Assembly: GCA_027405735.1 (NCBI GenBank)
Contig: JAPEHQ010000002.1
Coordinates: 620,001-684,000, forward strand
DNA: 64,000 nt
Origin: Mucor racemosus
Lineage: Eukaryota; Mucoromycota; Mucoromycetes; Mucorales; Mucoraceae
Reading direction: 5' to 3'
A program made the position numbers and the translations under genes. Numbering within the stretch: the stretch's first letter is position 1; every line of letters starts with the position of its first letter. Below, piece after piece: positions 1 to 12,443 of this stretch. The notes under the pieces were generated by a model. The model saw nothing but the letters and a program-made list of their open reading frames with translations. It searched no databases and was not told where the DNA came from.

Positions 1-383
1 AGCAATTTTGGGATTTATTATCAAGAACCAAAAAAAAAAAAGGAGACTCAGGATTTACATAAAATGGTCTCTTTTCGGAAAAGAAGAAATGTTTTAAAGA
101 TCAGTTTGTAAGAATTAACATTTAAATGTTACCGTTTTGGTCTTCATTTATGAATCTAATGACAAAAGAACACTTTATCAATCATATCAACATCCTTCTT
201 TTTGTGGCGATAACTTATTTTTAGCCGCGTAAACATTAATTCTTTTTGATTTCAGAGCAGTAAAATCTCTCAATGATAAACCAGAAAAGTCATACCACTT
301 TTTTCTGCTACGCATGTCCAATGCACTTTTTGACTTGATTTAATAATTCTAATCTATCTACGTTGTCTATCTAAAATATCTCT

Positions 384-386
<3 letters not shown>

Positions 387-421
<35 letters not shown>
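387..421. repeat. Poly-T homopolymer tract (35 nt)
   Basis: An uninterrupted run of T follows a short TC repeat. Comparable runs lie at 18939-18968 (T), about 25862-25886 (T), 26299-26331 (A) and 44317-44347 (T). They may act as nucleosome-excluding tracts or be retrotransposition tails; the sequence alone does not decide. Exact lengths are vulnerable to sequencing error. Confidence 0.8.
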
Positions 422-426
<5 letters not shown>

Positions 427-1617
427 GTTGATTTTAATGCACAGTAAATAGTTGGTTAGTAGTCCATCATAACTCGTATTATCAAACATGAAATGTAATG
501 AATAATTTCTTGGAACATGGAATAAAAACTAAATTTTTTTTTTGCGGATCTGATTGAGAATATATAATTATTGGATGGGATTCAGTCTATCCCATATATC
601 TCTCCTCTGCGCACATATTTTATTTGAAAATATTTCTTCCCCATTTCCCGATAATATCCATTTTAATAGGAGTCTACTCGCACGTTCTCATTCTAGTGTC
701 TCAGAAATAATCAGGTTTATCGTTCTCCCCCCCCCTTTTTTTTTACTTGGTTTTTTTTGTACCTTTCAGTAATAAATAAAAAGGATTTCAAGAATACGTG
801 AACAATACTGTTTTTTTTATCAATTAAAATCTAGAAGAGTAAGGCTAGATAAAATGACATAAATGTTTTGTAACAGAATTTCATTGTAGCACACATCATG
901 CGTATATTGTGTCTGACAATCAAAATAAAACATGGTAAAAAAACAACATAAATTCCCATTCAATATAAACATAATAACAAATAAAATTGAACTATTTGAT
1001 GTAATTCAGATGTAAGGATAGGTTTTTCTTTCTTTTTGATATACTTGTACTTTAAGATTATGATTTATCGCCATAAAATTACAGCGGATACACAATCAGA
1101 TTGACCATTTATTCTCGGACTTTGTTTGTCAACAGACCCTTTTTCGGTCAATGAATATGATAAAATCAATGTCTTTAAGTTATTATCAGTAAAAAAACAA
1201 AACGAAAACGATTAATCATTATGAAATCTCCTGTATCTATATTTTTACAACAGAATAAATGAATGAATAAACCCAATAAAAATCAGGTACAAAAATTCTT
1301 TAAAATGTTTAGGACGTTTATAAACACTAAATGTTTTGCTGTTCGCATGTAAAATCTTTTTTTCTCAAGATATTCATGTTTCATTACAACACAAAAAAAA
1401 AAAAAGCAGACTAAAGTTTAATAGATAAAAATGATTACCTTAATGATTGAAAAGGCGCATTAGTCGGGCATGGTCGTATGTGTGTAGTTGAGGCCCTTTG
1501 TCCTAATTTTTTTTTCCACGGTAAAAAAAAAATATGAGACATATTTGTCGCCGGTTCGATTTTGATGATACGATAATCATCATCACCACATTATTGTAAT
1601 CCAAATAAAAAAAAAGA

Positions 1618-1625
1618 TATAAAAG
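1618..1625 (+). promoter_or_regulatory. TATA box of the pyruvate decarboxylase gene
   Basis: TATAAAAG lies 70 bp upstream of the chosen ATG, in AT-rich sequence with a short T/C-rich stretch between it and the start codon. A strong TATA element suits a highly expressed glycolytic or fermentative gene. Inferred from motif and position only. Confidence 0.5.
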
Positions 1626-1694
1626 AAGCAATATTTATCCCAATAATCATATTTTTTTCTCAACAAGTTTTTTACATACTTTTTAATTCAAAAA

Positions 1695-3432
1695 ATGCCT
1701 TCTATTACCATTGGTCAACATCTCGTCAACCGCCTCAAGGAAATCAACATTGACGTTGTCTTTGGTGTTCCCGGTGATTTCAACATGGTAAGTTGTGCCT
1801 GCCTTAAACTGCATTAAATTGCATAAAACTAATTTAAATTTATAGCCTTTGTTGGATATCATTGAAGATGACCCAAAAATGACTTGGGGTAACAACGCCA
1901 ACGAGTTGAATGCCTCTTATGCTGCTGATGGCTATGCTCGTATTCGTGGTGCTGGTGCTCTTGTCACCACTTTCGGTGTAGGTGAACTTTCCGCTGTTAA
2001 CGGTCTTGCTGGTTCTTACTCTGAAATGCTTCCCGTCATCCACATTGTTGGTACTCCTACCACCAAGTCTCAAGCTGCCGGTGCTATGCTTCATCATTCT
2101 CTCGGTGATGGTAACTTTGATGTCTTTTATAACATGTCTTCCATGATTTCTTGTGCTTCTACTCACTTGAAGAAGCAAAATGCTATCGCTGAAATTGATC
2201 GTGTTATCTCTCAAGCCGTTCTCTCCAAGCGTACTGGTTACATTGGTATCCCTATTGATCTTATTAACTACCAAGTTGATGTTCCCGAGATTGCTCCTCT
2301 TGTTACTGCCATCCCCAAGAACCCTGAACAAACTCAAGAAATCGCCCTCAAGGTCGTTTCCGAGGCTATTGCTAAGGCTTCTCATCCCGTTATCATTGTT
2401 GATGGTTGTGTTCTCCGTAACCACATTGAAAAAGATGTCGAGGAATTTATCAAGCGTTCCGGTTTCCCCACCTATGTTGCCCCTATGGGTAAGGGTGCTG
2501 TTGATGAGTCTATTTCTCAATACCGTGGTTGTTACTCTGGTAACATTACTCTCGAGTCTATTGATGAGGAAATCAAGAAGGCCGATTTGTTCATTGAAAT
2601 TGGTTCCATCAAGTCTGATTTCAACACTGGTAACTTCTCTTATGCTCTTGACCGTTCCAAGACTATCACTCTTCACTCTTTCGTCACCATCGTTTTCTGT
2701 GCCGAGTACCAAAAGGTCTCCATGGTTGAATTCCTTCCTCTCTTGACCGCTTCTCTTCCCAAGGAACCCCGTGTCTTCGACCTCGGTCCTCGTGGTAAGC
2801 CTCTCCCTATTGAAGAAGGTACTGAGATTACCCACAACTATCTCTGGAACAAGGTTCCCGAATACATTGATGAGAACGCTATCATCTGTGGTGAAACTGG
2901 TACTTCTGAATTCGCTTGTTTGAACTTGGATGCTCCCAAGGGTTCTACCTTTATCACTCAATTCCTCTGGGGTTCCATCGGTTTCTCTGTTGGTGCTTCC
3001 GTTGGTGCTGCTATTGCCGATAGATCTAGAAGAGTTTACCTTTTCGTTGGTGATGGTTCTTTCCAATTAACTGCTCAAGAACTCTCTGTTATGCTTCATC
3101 ACGGTCTTACTCCTGTTATTTTCCTTTTGAACAACGATGGTTACTGTATTGAGAAGCTCATTCACGGTCCCGATAGAGATTATAACAACTTCCAAATGTG
3201 GCAATACAGTAAGACTCTCGATTTCTTCGGTGCCCATCTTGAACGTAACACCTCTGCTGGTTGTTCCAAGGTTGGTTTTGAAGGTAAGGTTTCCACTCGT
3301 GATGAATTCGAAACTGCCATGAAGGACATTCAAGCCCAACCCGACAAGATGCACTTTATCGAAGTTATCATGCCTCGTTTCGATGCTCCTCGTGAACTTA
3401 AGCTCCTTGTTGCTACCTCCGAGAACCGTTAA
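1695..3432 (+). CDS. PDC1: Pyruvate decarboxylase (two exons)
   Basis: Thiamine-diphosphate enzyme that decarboxylates pyruvate to acetaldehyde, the first committed step of ethanol fermentation; cytosolic. Exons 1695-1787 and 1846-3432 give 559 aa, against about 563 in yeast. Hand numbering puts the cofactor-activating glutamate at E51 and the active-site pair at H114-H115, the positions known for yeast and Zymomonas enzymes. The C-terminal ThDP/Mg motif runs from GDGSF to LLNNDGY. The start follows a run of A and is the only ATG giving the conserved N-terminus (TIGQHLVNRL, then FGVPGDFN). The single 58-nt intron splits exactly after the FNM codon. Codon use is strongly biased to GGT, GCT, AAG and C-ending codons, unlike the other genes here, which suggests high expression. 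The family call is secure; which PDC paralogue is unknown. Confidence 0.97.
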
Positions 3433-4706
3433 ATTTATGTTGGATTACATTTTCATTTATATACACATTAATTCATGCATTTCAATCTTCATATTACAAA
3501 TAAAAAATTCAACATTTTAATATTACTTTTATTATTGTCTCAAATTAACTTGTACAGTTAAAGTTTATATATATATATATACCTAAAAGTTTAAAGAAGG
3601 TAATTGACAACTTGAAAATAGGAAAGTATAAGCGTATCTTTAAAAACAGGTCAGATGTTACAGCTTGTATTAAATTAGAAACGCAATTTTCAGCTTTTGA
3701 TTCTTTAAATATTGACTTCCCATCGATGAAATGATTAACCAAATTAGGCGCTCGGAGAGTTTGAAATACGAAATGCCAAATCTGATCGAAAATTGACCAA
3801 ACAATTTGAATCCTCGAATGCGCAACAAAATGTGTAATTGATTGTTCTGAAACATTAGATGTTTTATGTAAAGTTTTCGCACAAAAAGTTCTTAAAAATG
3901 AAATGAAGTTTTGGAGGTTTTCTGATTTCTTCTCCAAAATTATGTCCCAAGTATTAAACTATAACCTATGAATATGACGTCTCGCTAAATTACCTACAGA
4001 TCAAGGTATTGATTACGACTATAACTCAATTTTTCGTAAAGACATTAAAAAAAAAGTGGAAATTGTTGGGATGAACTGACCACCAATTTTTTTACACCTT
4101 TTTTGTAATTTCTTCATCAAAAATTGAGATATTTCAGAAAACTAAACGGCTATAGATAGGTACAGATTAGAACTATAGCTTGTGTATATAAAACGCGATG
4201 TTAATATATCGACTATTATGGAATTTACGCTAAATTCTCAAATAAAAAAAAGCACAAAACATAAAATCGGAAAAAGAAAACCAATATTTAAATATGTTAA
4301 AAGATCATATTAAAGGAAGAAGATTATATCAAAAATTAGTTATAAACCTTCATTTTTCGTCGATATATGTTGCATCGAAGTTTTGCCGCTTAAGCAGTGG
4401 AAAATAGTAGAGCTCAGCTTTTCAAAGAGTTTACCCTACATTAACAGGCATATTACTTACACATAACGAATATCACATTAATTTATAGCTTTTCAAGTAT
4501 ACCTTCATATTTTTATTTTGTAGCATCTCATAGAAAAAAAGCTCCAAAGCAGCAATCGCACATCAACCTGTTTCTAACGAAAGGAAAGATGAGAGCTTTA
4601 CGTCAGAAAATGGATGATCCAAAATAAATGAAAGGTTTTCCGCATTGGTCATTGCACTGATTTCGCGATCTGCAAGATGAATTGAAAATGGTTCCATTTC
4701 GCAGCT
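3433..4706. other. Intergenic region, possible decayed ORF
   Basis: The first ~100 bp are the 3' end of the PDC gene, with AATAAA-like signals near 3498. A 130-codon minus-strand open frame (3545-3937) is rich in F, I and H and has no motif I recognise. It may be a decayed transposon fragment or chance. Nothing else is supported. Confidence 0.4.
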
Positions 4707-4978
4707 CTACAACGCTGCCTTCACAAGATCCATGACATGATTTTCATTCTTGTTTGTCTTCAATTGCAAAGCCGGCAGTGTCACATGTGCAATAGCAGAT
4801 GCATCTTTGGTTGATTCTTCCAGGATGCTTGCCACCCTCTTCAACGCGCGACTTTCCGCTTTTTTGTCTCTTTCATAATATCTTCGACACAAACCGATTC
4901 TGTTCTTTTGTGATAATGAATCATTACAGTTTGCACAACGAAGAGAAGACTCGTTGCAGTAAATAACGATGTTGTTTA
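4707..4978 (-). pseudogene. Cysteine-containing C-terminal exon fragment, probably a transposon remnant
   Basis: On the minus strand an open frame of about 90 codons begins right after a plausible intron acceptor (TTATTTTAG at 4979) and ends at a TAG. Its composition looks like real protein: a C-x6-C-x2-C-x12-C cluster, then a basic stretch (CRRYYERDKK), then an amphipathic tail ending MDLVKAAL. The cysteine spacing could bind zinc, but I cannot assign a family. No upstream exon was found. The DNA just beyond it (about 4988-5110) resembles the start of an insertion inside repeat copy B (about 38869-38998), which points to a mobile-element remnant. A true 3' exon of an unrecognised gene remains possible. 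Confidence 0.3.
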
Positions 4979-7018
4979 CTAAAATAAAGAAATATAAAAA
5001 AAATAAAAGCGGTAGAAATACAACTACAATCAGTTAAAGTTTTATTACAAAAGATTTCTGAAGATTTAAAATAATTGAAATAGTATGAAGGTATTTATAG
5101 TGATTTAGAGAACTTGGATACCATCAGACTTGAATGGGTTTATGTTTAGTAATCTTCTAGTTTTATTTTAAGGGGTGAATCATGCAGAGCATTGACCATA
5201 AGGGATTGATGTCAAGTGTGACAAAAACCACCTTTTGGGAAATGGTTGTTTATTATTGTCATATCTATTTTATGTATATAACCTTGAATTAAGGAGTAAT
5301 TTTTATATGTTTGAATCTTTATTTATATTGATGGTGTAATTACGATACAAAGGAGTGGTTGACTAAGTTGATATCTTTCTTTATTGCTATTTATTGATTT
5401 AGATAAAAACCTTTTTTTATATATGCCATTTGCGTAATTGATTGCACTGTGATCAAGAGTGCTATCATCTACACGGCATGTATGGTTCAAAAGGTATTTC
5501 ATATTTTTAGCATGCGTTTGTTTATTATTGGTGTCCACATTTCAAGTGGCATCATATTTTATGATTATCAAGCTTTTTTAGCACGTAATTCCACTACATT
5601 TATCATTGGTGTACAAAGTCAAAATTGCTGTAGCAATGTGGCAATAAAAACTTGATTCAAACCGTAAAGATGCACAAAGATGGAGATAATAATAAAGCAA
5701 GAGTTATTATGGTAACAGAACAGAGATCAAACGACAGAATCAGATGTACAGGCAATAAAATCACATAATTTCTTAAGCAAGCAACATGGTTTCTAAAAAC
5801 ACAGCTTCCATTTCTGAAAATATGAATTTGGCTTTGATTGGCTGCGACATTGCTTGTTGGAAGTACTGTATTTCAAGAATGGATTCAGATGATCTGTTTT
5901 GCATTCTCTTGTTTTCTATTTTTTTATACAAAATGTGAAATGTTTAAATGATGTCTTTATTCTTGACTTTATGATAACGGGTTCTTTCTTATAAAATATT
6001 ATAAAAAGAAAAAAAGAGCTTTTAAACATATAGACGGTTTGATAAAAATCAGGAAAAAAAAAAAAAGGTTGTATAAGATGTCCTACCATTTCACAAGCAA
6101 TTTAGATAATAGAAGACATGGAATACTTCTATAAATTGCTAATTGTCAATGAACAACTACTCTTTTTTTTTTCCCTATTCTTTCGACAATCATAATGTTG
6201 CTTTGATTTAAGCACCTACACAGAAAAAAGCATTATCAGACCATTCCATTTTATCAGATTTAAGTCTCCTCTACACCAGTCAGATACTTGTTTCGATCTA
6301 ACTTCCAAATAATCAATTCTTTGATCTGGTACTACTGTGAAAAAATTAGTTTTAGTTGTACATGTTTAATTCGTTACACTTGAATATTCTCGTTTTTTTT
6401 TTTTTTGTAGATATTTTATACGCTGCAGATCAGTCAAAAAAGCAACAACAACAACAGCAACAACAAAATGCATGTCAAATCTGTACCCTTGCATTGTGTG
6501 CAGTACATTTTAATTGACACTGTATACGTTCAAATGACCATAGGAGGAAGTTGAGGTACTTGGAGAAATGGATGATATATATATATATATATATATATTT
6601 ATAAAAAAAAAACCCTTGCATTTTGCTATTCTTTTTTAAATTGCAATTCCTTGGCTCTTCTTTTATAAAAAAAAACTGAGGTGATACAATGATAAGTTAA
6701 CTCTGAAAGTGCTGTTAATGACAGCAAATTCCTATATCGTTATTGGCCCTGAAAAATTTCTCTTGGTAACCTTATTAAAGTAGCGTTTTTTTTTTCTTGA
6801 ACCTTAAAAAGTTTCAGTGTACCCTTGCCCCCCCCCCCTCTGGTCCTCTTTCTCCTCCTCCCTCTCGCCCCTTTTTTTAACGTGGTTTAAGTCTTTTCTC
6901 TCTATTTTTTATTTTTCTTTTATTTTTTTACTTTTTTTTTACGCACCAAAGAATAAAAAAAAAAAAAAAATAAAAAAAATTAAAATAAATAAAACAAGCG
7001 ACTTGTACATTCAAAACC
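4979..7018. other. Intergenic AT-rich region with simple repeats
   Basis: No gene is supported. Contents include sequence near 4988-5110 shared with 38.87-39.0 kb, an AT dinucleotide repeat at about 6575-6598, and a pyrimidine-rich tract with a run of C at about 6828-6876. That tract lies 140-190 bp upstream of the ceramide synthase ATG and may belong to its promoter. Confidence 0.5.
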
Positions 7019-8480
7019 ATGACAACGGATACACCGATTCAAATAAAAAAAGTGCCTTCAAATACAATTTCAAAAAAGAAATTACAACAACCAAAGACAT
7101 TCAAGCAACGCGCATTAGAAAATGAACTTGGTAAAGTATTGCTACTTTAAAACAAAGAAGGGGTAAAATGGCAAAATTTAACATTTTCTCTAGAAGGAAC
7201 ATGTGTAATTACTTTGGCTATTCTTTTGGCTGCATATGTGGGACATCCTTTAGCAAAGAAATGTTTGACTATATCTTATAAAGTGGGTGAAAACCAATTT
7301 GATAAGGGCTATGATGATTATTATTTTGTGGGATTTTGGGTTGTGGCGTTTACTTTTTTGCGTGCTGCTGCCATGAAGTTCCTGTTTCATCCCATCGCAA
7401 GGTTGTTTAGTATCAAACCTTTTGCTAAAAGAGAAAGATTTGCCGAGCAGGCTTGGTCATTTAGTTACTATGCAGTATTTTGGACAGCTGGCATGGTAAG
7501 TTGGACTTGTACATGAAGACATATTGAATGTGATAGATTAACATTTGATACATTAGGCTATCATGTATAATAGCCCTCACTGGTTTAATACTTCGCAATA
7601 TTGGATTGATTATCCTCATATCCTCATTTCTAAAAATATGAAATGTTATTATCTGATGCAGCTTGCCTTCTGGGTACAACAAGTTTATACTATTCACATT
7701 GAAAAGAGAAGAAAAGATCATTTTGCTATGGTTACTCATCACATTATCACCATTCTCTTGATTGTCTCGAGCTATTACACTAATTTTACTCGCATTGGTA
7801 ATGCTGTTCTCTGCTGTATGGATCTTGCTGATATCTTCCTTGCTGTAAGTATTGTTATTTGAGAGGGCGTAAAAAGAGATCAATATAGAAGCTAAACCAT
7901 CTCATCTCCGATTTTTTTTTTTTATACATTTTAGCTTGCCAAGGTTCTGAAATATATCGGATTATCTGTTACTTGCGATATTACATTCGGATTATTTGCA
8001 CTCTCATGGCCTATTACTAGACATGTTTTGTTTTCAATGATTATTTGGGCAACTGCTGGTAAATCATTAACAAAAAATATGGGGGAGGGGGGGATTTCGA
8101 CAGAGATCTCATAAAAAAAAGGGGGCAAATTATTCTAATTTCCTTTTTTTTTATATATTTATATAGTTGAGCCCACTAAATACCTTGATATGAAATGGGA
8201 ACCTGAGAAAGGAAAATACTTTACACCATTTACACAAAAGATTTATATCTTTTTGTTTGTATCATTGAATGTGATTATGGTTTATTGGTTTGCTATGATT
8301 GTCAGGGTTATCATGCGTGTTTTACAAGGCAAAAATGCTGAAGATACCCGCAGTGATGATGAAGATGAGGATGAGTAAGTATATTTATTAGAAATTAATC
8401 TTGTAAATTAAATTAATAATATATTATTTTTTAGCATCAAAGAAGAGAAACCTGCTAAAAAGCAACAACTTAAAAACTAG
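7019..8480 (+). CDS. LAG1: Ceramide synthase (Lag1/TLC family), six exons
   Basis: Acyl-CoA-dependent sphingoid base N-acyltransferase of the endoplasmic reticulum. Exons 7019-7130, 7194-7495, 7557-7844, 7935-8058, 8167-8374 and 8435-8480 join in phase to 359 aa. Exon 3 and the start of exon 4 encode the Lag1 motif: the HH pair (VTHHIITILL), then RIGNAVLCCMDLADIF and LAKVLKY, with the catalytic histidines and downstream acidic residues. Several hydrophobic segments span the TLC domain. The C-terminus is acidic then basic (DDEDEDE then KKQQLKN), a common layout in fungal Lag1/Lac1 proteins. The ATG at 7019 opens a hydrophilic N-terminal tail before the first membrane segment. Intron 4 carries a G-rich run near 8077. 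The family is secure; LAG1 versus LAC1 cannot be decided. Confidence 0.93.
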
Positions 8481-11400
8481 AAAACTCGAAAAAAAAACTA
8501 GCAATAGATGGATTCTACTGCTTTCTTGTATTTATTTATTCCCTTTTGATTTCAACCTTCTTTTTCTTTATATATTTTATTCCGTATATGTATTTGCCTG
8601 TGTTATTGTGATTTTCTTTCTTTTTCCCTCGCTTAATGTACTTCTTATTTCCTTTCTTTACTGCTCTTTTAATTATTCCCTCTTTCTCTCACAAAAATTT
8701 CACACAAATTCATAACGCTCTCTCCTTTACTTTTCTAAATAAATATACTAAAAAAAAAAAAGAAAAAAAAAGCTACCTTTGCAGCTATATGGGATGACAG
8801 GTGTAAATCGGGAAATCAATGGATTTGCGTACCACTACAATGAGACCATGGCATTCTTTTTTCAAATACACTAAAACAAAACAAACGGTGGCTGAATAAA
8901 ATAATTAACTTCAACCAAGTAACCGTGTGTTGATCTAAATTAGAGTTATTTTGTACATTTTTACTCTAAAATACGAGGAAGAGAGTACCAAAAGGTTCGA
9001 GCATTCCGTCTCTCGGAACAAATGACAGATTCCTTGTGCAAGGCGGTTTCCCTATTGTTTATCTTTAAAATGATATGAAATAATGCAATATGCGGCGAGA
9101 TGATTATTTTAGTTGCTTTGTGGGTGTGGCTTATTTGCTATTTGTTGTTGGTTTAAGGTCGAGAGAAAGTACAATTTAATCATAACGATATAAATGTGTA
9201 TTTTCATGTCCATGCATTCATCATGCAAGACTCAGATGATTAACATGTGTGTTATATACATCAATGTTGATAATTCTATTAAATAAACTCACGACTGATT
9301 TTTTGAATGTAAATTAGTATTTAAAGCGCATAAAATATACAGTTTTGGTTTCATGCTTTATTTATTTTTATCATCGACAGCATCCATCTAGAACTGTTAC
9401 TGTAGCGCATACTCTAGAAGAATGGTTTTCAGACTAATGCGTAATGAGTTTTTGCCTTCATTAGCAATATTGTGTTACCACAACTGAATTAGGTTTGACG
9501 GAATACAAAGAGTACATGCCGAATATGCTGATGAATTTCTCAAGTTGTAAAAATCGAATTCAATACATATTTTCGTTTTATTTTTATATGGTTTCCTAAA
9601 CTGGGCGCAGCAGTAAATACACTTTATCATGAAGCAAATAATATAAGATGAAAAGACGTTTTGCACGAAACCAAAAAAAAAAGAAAAAGGATAAATGAGG
9701 ATCTCTCAAATATAGTATACTCTCATATATTTTGCTAATGTAAATTAAGATTTATATCAGTTTTATACACTCAAGATGCTAAAAAATATATATGTATTCG
9801 CTGCAATGAATTTAGGCCATTTGTCTATCAAAATAAGGGTTTAAAATACTTGCCTGCTTACATTCTTGCTTTTAAATAAAAAATTGAAAGTTTAATGCTC
9901 AAAAAATTCTATTTTCATCATTTCAATCTTTAAAATCGGAGCGCGTCCTTTTTTATAACTAATCTCATACTAAACACTTTTAAGAATATATTTTAGCCAC
10001 TGATAAACAGATATGAATTGGCCGCATTATGTTAAATTTACATTATATCACATAAAAGACTTGAAAAACGCGTAAAATACACATTTTTTCCTTAAAAACT
10101 GGGTCCACCTTTTTATTCTTACTCTATTTTTTTTTTCACTAAATAATACCAAGAAAAAATTATATGCCAATATACCTGAGATGTTCAGCTTTAATCCAAA
10201 AATGAGTATCCAAAAATATCCTACTTTTTGCAGGTGGTATTAATTTTTCAGTGCTAGTGTTTCAGATTTTTTACGCGTATTTCACTGCTAATGGATTGAA
10301 AACTTTGAGGCTTCATATCTCTACAAAAAATTAAGCTATGCTAACACTTTTTAATAATAAAAATTGCTTGTTTTGGAGTGCTCTATAACATATTTGAGTA
10401 TAAAAAAATTCTGAGTACTTTTATTTTTTTTTCATTTTTTTGGCATTTCTATAATAGGTTTCAAAATATTGGTTAAATTGAGCAACATTTTTTTTACATT
10501 CATGTCATTAAGCTCGTTGAGCTCTCTCAGACCCAAGTTAGAGTTTTTCAAAATAGTGATTTTTTGTGGAGATATCCTCAAAAATGTGTACAAAGAGATA
10601 CTTTCGTTTCTAGCTTCAATTTTTCCCTTATGAACCCTCATCCCAAATTCTGAATTTGAAAAAAAAATCTACAAATATTTCATTTTCTCTATGAAAAATG
10701 CAGATAGAAGGTTCATCAATGACTCGATCGATAGATAATAAGTTTTTACATTATATCCATTATTTATGTTTGAAATGTGTTTATGAAAAGTGGTCCATAT
10801 CTTCAAAAAACTTCCAAAATTCCAGTCGTATTTTACACAGAATTTAACGTGAAACATTTGTTTGATTTTTATTTAGATAGATGCAGAATCCAAAACTGCA
10901 CAAAATCCATTTAATTTATTAGGTCGATTTACTTTGCAGTTCATGAGCCTTTAAACGATTTTGTTTTTTTAATCATTTTTGATCATTTTTTTCGGATCAA
11001 CTTTGAAACCCCGTTACTATAGGATTAAGCCGTGATATGAATTATTATTTTGATTATCTCAGTTAAAAATTAATATTTTTCACTAAAACAAAAACGACAG
11101 AGTAGCTTTTAATTCAGTCTATCTTGTGATACAAAAAATATCAACGTAATTGTGAGTAGGGATGCTGTCGAGCCCAGCTTACACTAGTAAACTTGGCTGG
11201 CAAAACCCGGCTTGACGCCAATGCTAGTTGTGAGCTTTAATTTTTATAATATAGTAACCTACAATTTACAACGACAGGAAACGACCAAAAAAACCCTCAT
11301 TCATAAATTGGAAGACCGGTTGTAGGAGGTTTTGATGGGAGTAGATTGACCAGAACCAGTTCCGACAAGGAGGAGGCAAAGTTAAGTAGATGAGATATTT

Positions 11401-12443
11401 TTTGATGATTGATTAAACGGGAGAATATTCTTTATAACAGAAAAAACCAATGTGAATTTCAGGTACAGATGAGCATTGGCTCAGATTAATACCACATCAC
11501 CTTAGACTAAATATAATATATAATATAATCAATCCACCTTATTCCATAATTGAAATAAAGTTTATATGCATCATTCCTTACTGTTCCCAACTCTAATGAT
11601 CATGTCCAGATAATCTATTAAGAATTTACGATGAACCATGCCTTCTGTACACATTATTAGTATTACATAATCCAGCTCAATATTTAGTCAATATCCTAAA
11701 CAGCCGTATAAAAACAAATCAAATGTGAATATTATATTTTAAACTATCGATTAAAAATTGCAGTAATTTATCTTTTTTCATTTTGAAAGCAAGAAGCAAG
11801 TAAGCCTTTTTTCGAATTTATAAACAATTCAAGAAAGCCTGAGGTAAAGTTTCTATATCTGGAGCAGCCGCCAAGCAAGCCAAGTAAGCAATATTACAAA
11901 AGAAAAGGCAATTTAAGCAAGTCAAAACGCAAGGCTCGCTCGTTCGTTTATGCTCGCATCGGTCTATTGCAATCATTTATAATTGCAGAAGAAAACATAG
12001 CATTATGCTATAAGATAACCCTATAGTTTTTGGTTTCTAGGTGCCACATTCATTATGGGCTAAACTTATGATAACAACAGTTTGCGTAAAATTTTTCAAC
12101 TGCTTGAAATATTCAAGTAATGCCAATTACCATGTTGTCTTTAGAAATAGACTATATAAAAGGCATTCATTTGAATCGTGCATATTTAGTTTTTCACGTT
12201 ATGATAAAAACCATGAATTTTTTAAGCAAGACAATGACAGGAATGCTATGTCAGATCAGCCAAAGTCTGCATTTAGGACATACACAAATCAAGCAAAATT
12301 ATCGCTCTCAGAAGGTACGTCATGAGTATTTTTTGAATGCTATAATTAAGCCATTGGCATAATACGATAATAAAGTGGTAATGGACACTATATATTATAT
12401 TTTCAATTTATTGTACAAGTTTTGTGATATAAGTGAGAATAAT
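8481..12443. other. Long gene-poor intergenic region
   Basis: About 4 kb between ceramide synthase and HIS3 without a supported gene. It contains repeat D1 (listed separately). Two overlapping open frames at 12041-12362 (94 and 80 codons) have protein-like stretches but no recognised motif and no visible exon partner. They may be remnants of a transposon gene. Confidence 0.5.
9945..11226. repeat. Dispersed repeat D, copy 1
   Basis: This stretch aligns by eye, in the same orientation, with about 47805-49335. Both copies contain the same landmarks in the same order: TATCCAAAAATATCCTA, then CAAAAATGTGTACAAAGAG, then CTATCTTGTGAT. Both carry a minus-strand open frame starting MRV (10432-10641 here, 48233-48523 there) with 51 of 69 residues identical by hand count, and a second conserved frame (10669-10857 and 48510-48704). 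The copy ends at 11155-11226 with a segment (GCTGTCGAGCCCAGCTTA) that is the terminal repeat of the MITE-like element at 49.3 kb. Class unknown. Confidence 0.75.

Larger units (their letters stand above)
1..1694. other. AT-rich intergenic region upstream of pyruvate decarboxylase
   Basis: No gene is supported here. The longest open frame (554-772, +) is low complexity and matches nothing I recognise. The tract contains many A or T runs, including a 35-nt T run at 387-421 preceded by a short CT repeat. The last ~80 bp are the likely core promoter of the next gene. Confidence 0.6.

Noticed and set aside
554..772. 72-codon open frame in the first intergenic region
   Set aside because: Built on homopolymer and F/S/I-rich sequence, with no promoter signals or neighbouring exon.
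1840..3066. 408-codon open frame antisense to pyruvate decarboxylase
   Set aside because: A by-product of the strong codon bias of the sense gene. The sense frame has exact family motifs, and the antisense translation is low-complexity T/N/S/R-rich with no motif.
6817..7125. Open frame just upstream of ceramide synthase
   Set aside because: Starts in a poly-C/poly-T tract and overlaps exon 1 in another frame. The in-phase ATG at 7019 gives the proper gene.
7461..7883. 140-codon minus-strand frame inside ceramide synthase
   Set aside because: Antisense shadow across exon 3 and introns; the sense exons carry the Lag1 motif.
8985..9010. GGTTCGAGCATTCC, reminiscent of a tRNA B box
   Set aside because: No A box at a suitable distance and no cloverleaf could be drawn; not a tRNA gene.
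12041..12362. Two overlapping open frames 3' of HIS3
   Set aside because: Neither has a recognised motif, splice partner or conserved copy in the window; described only as part of the intergenic region.
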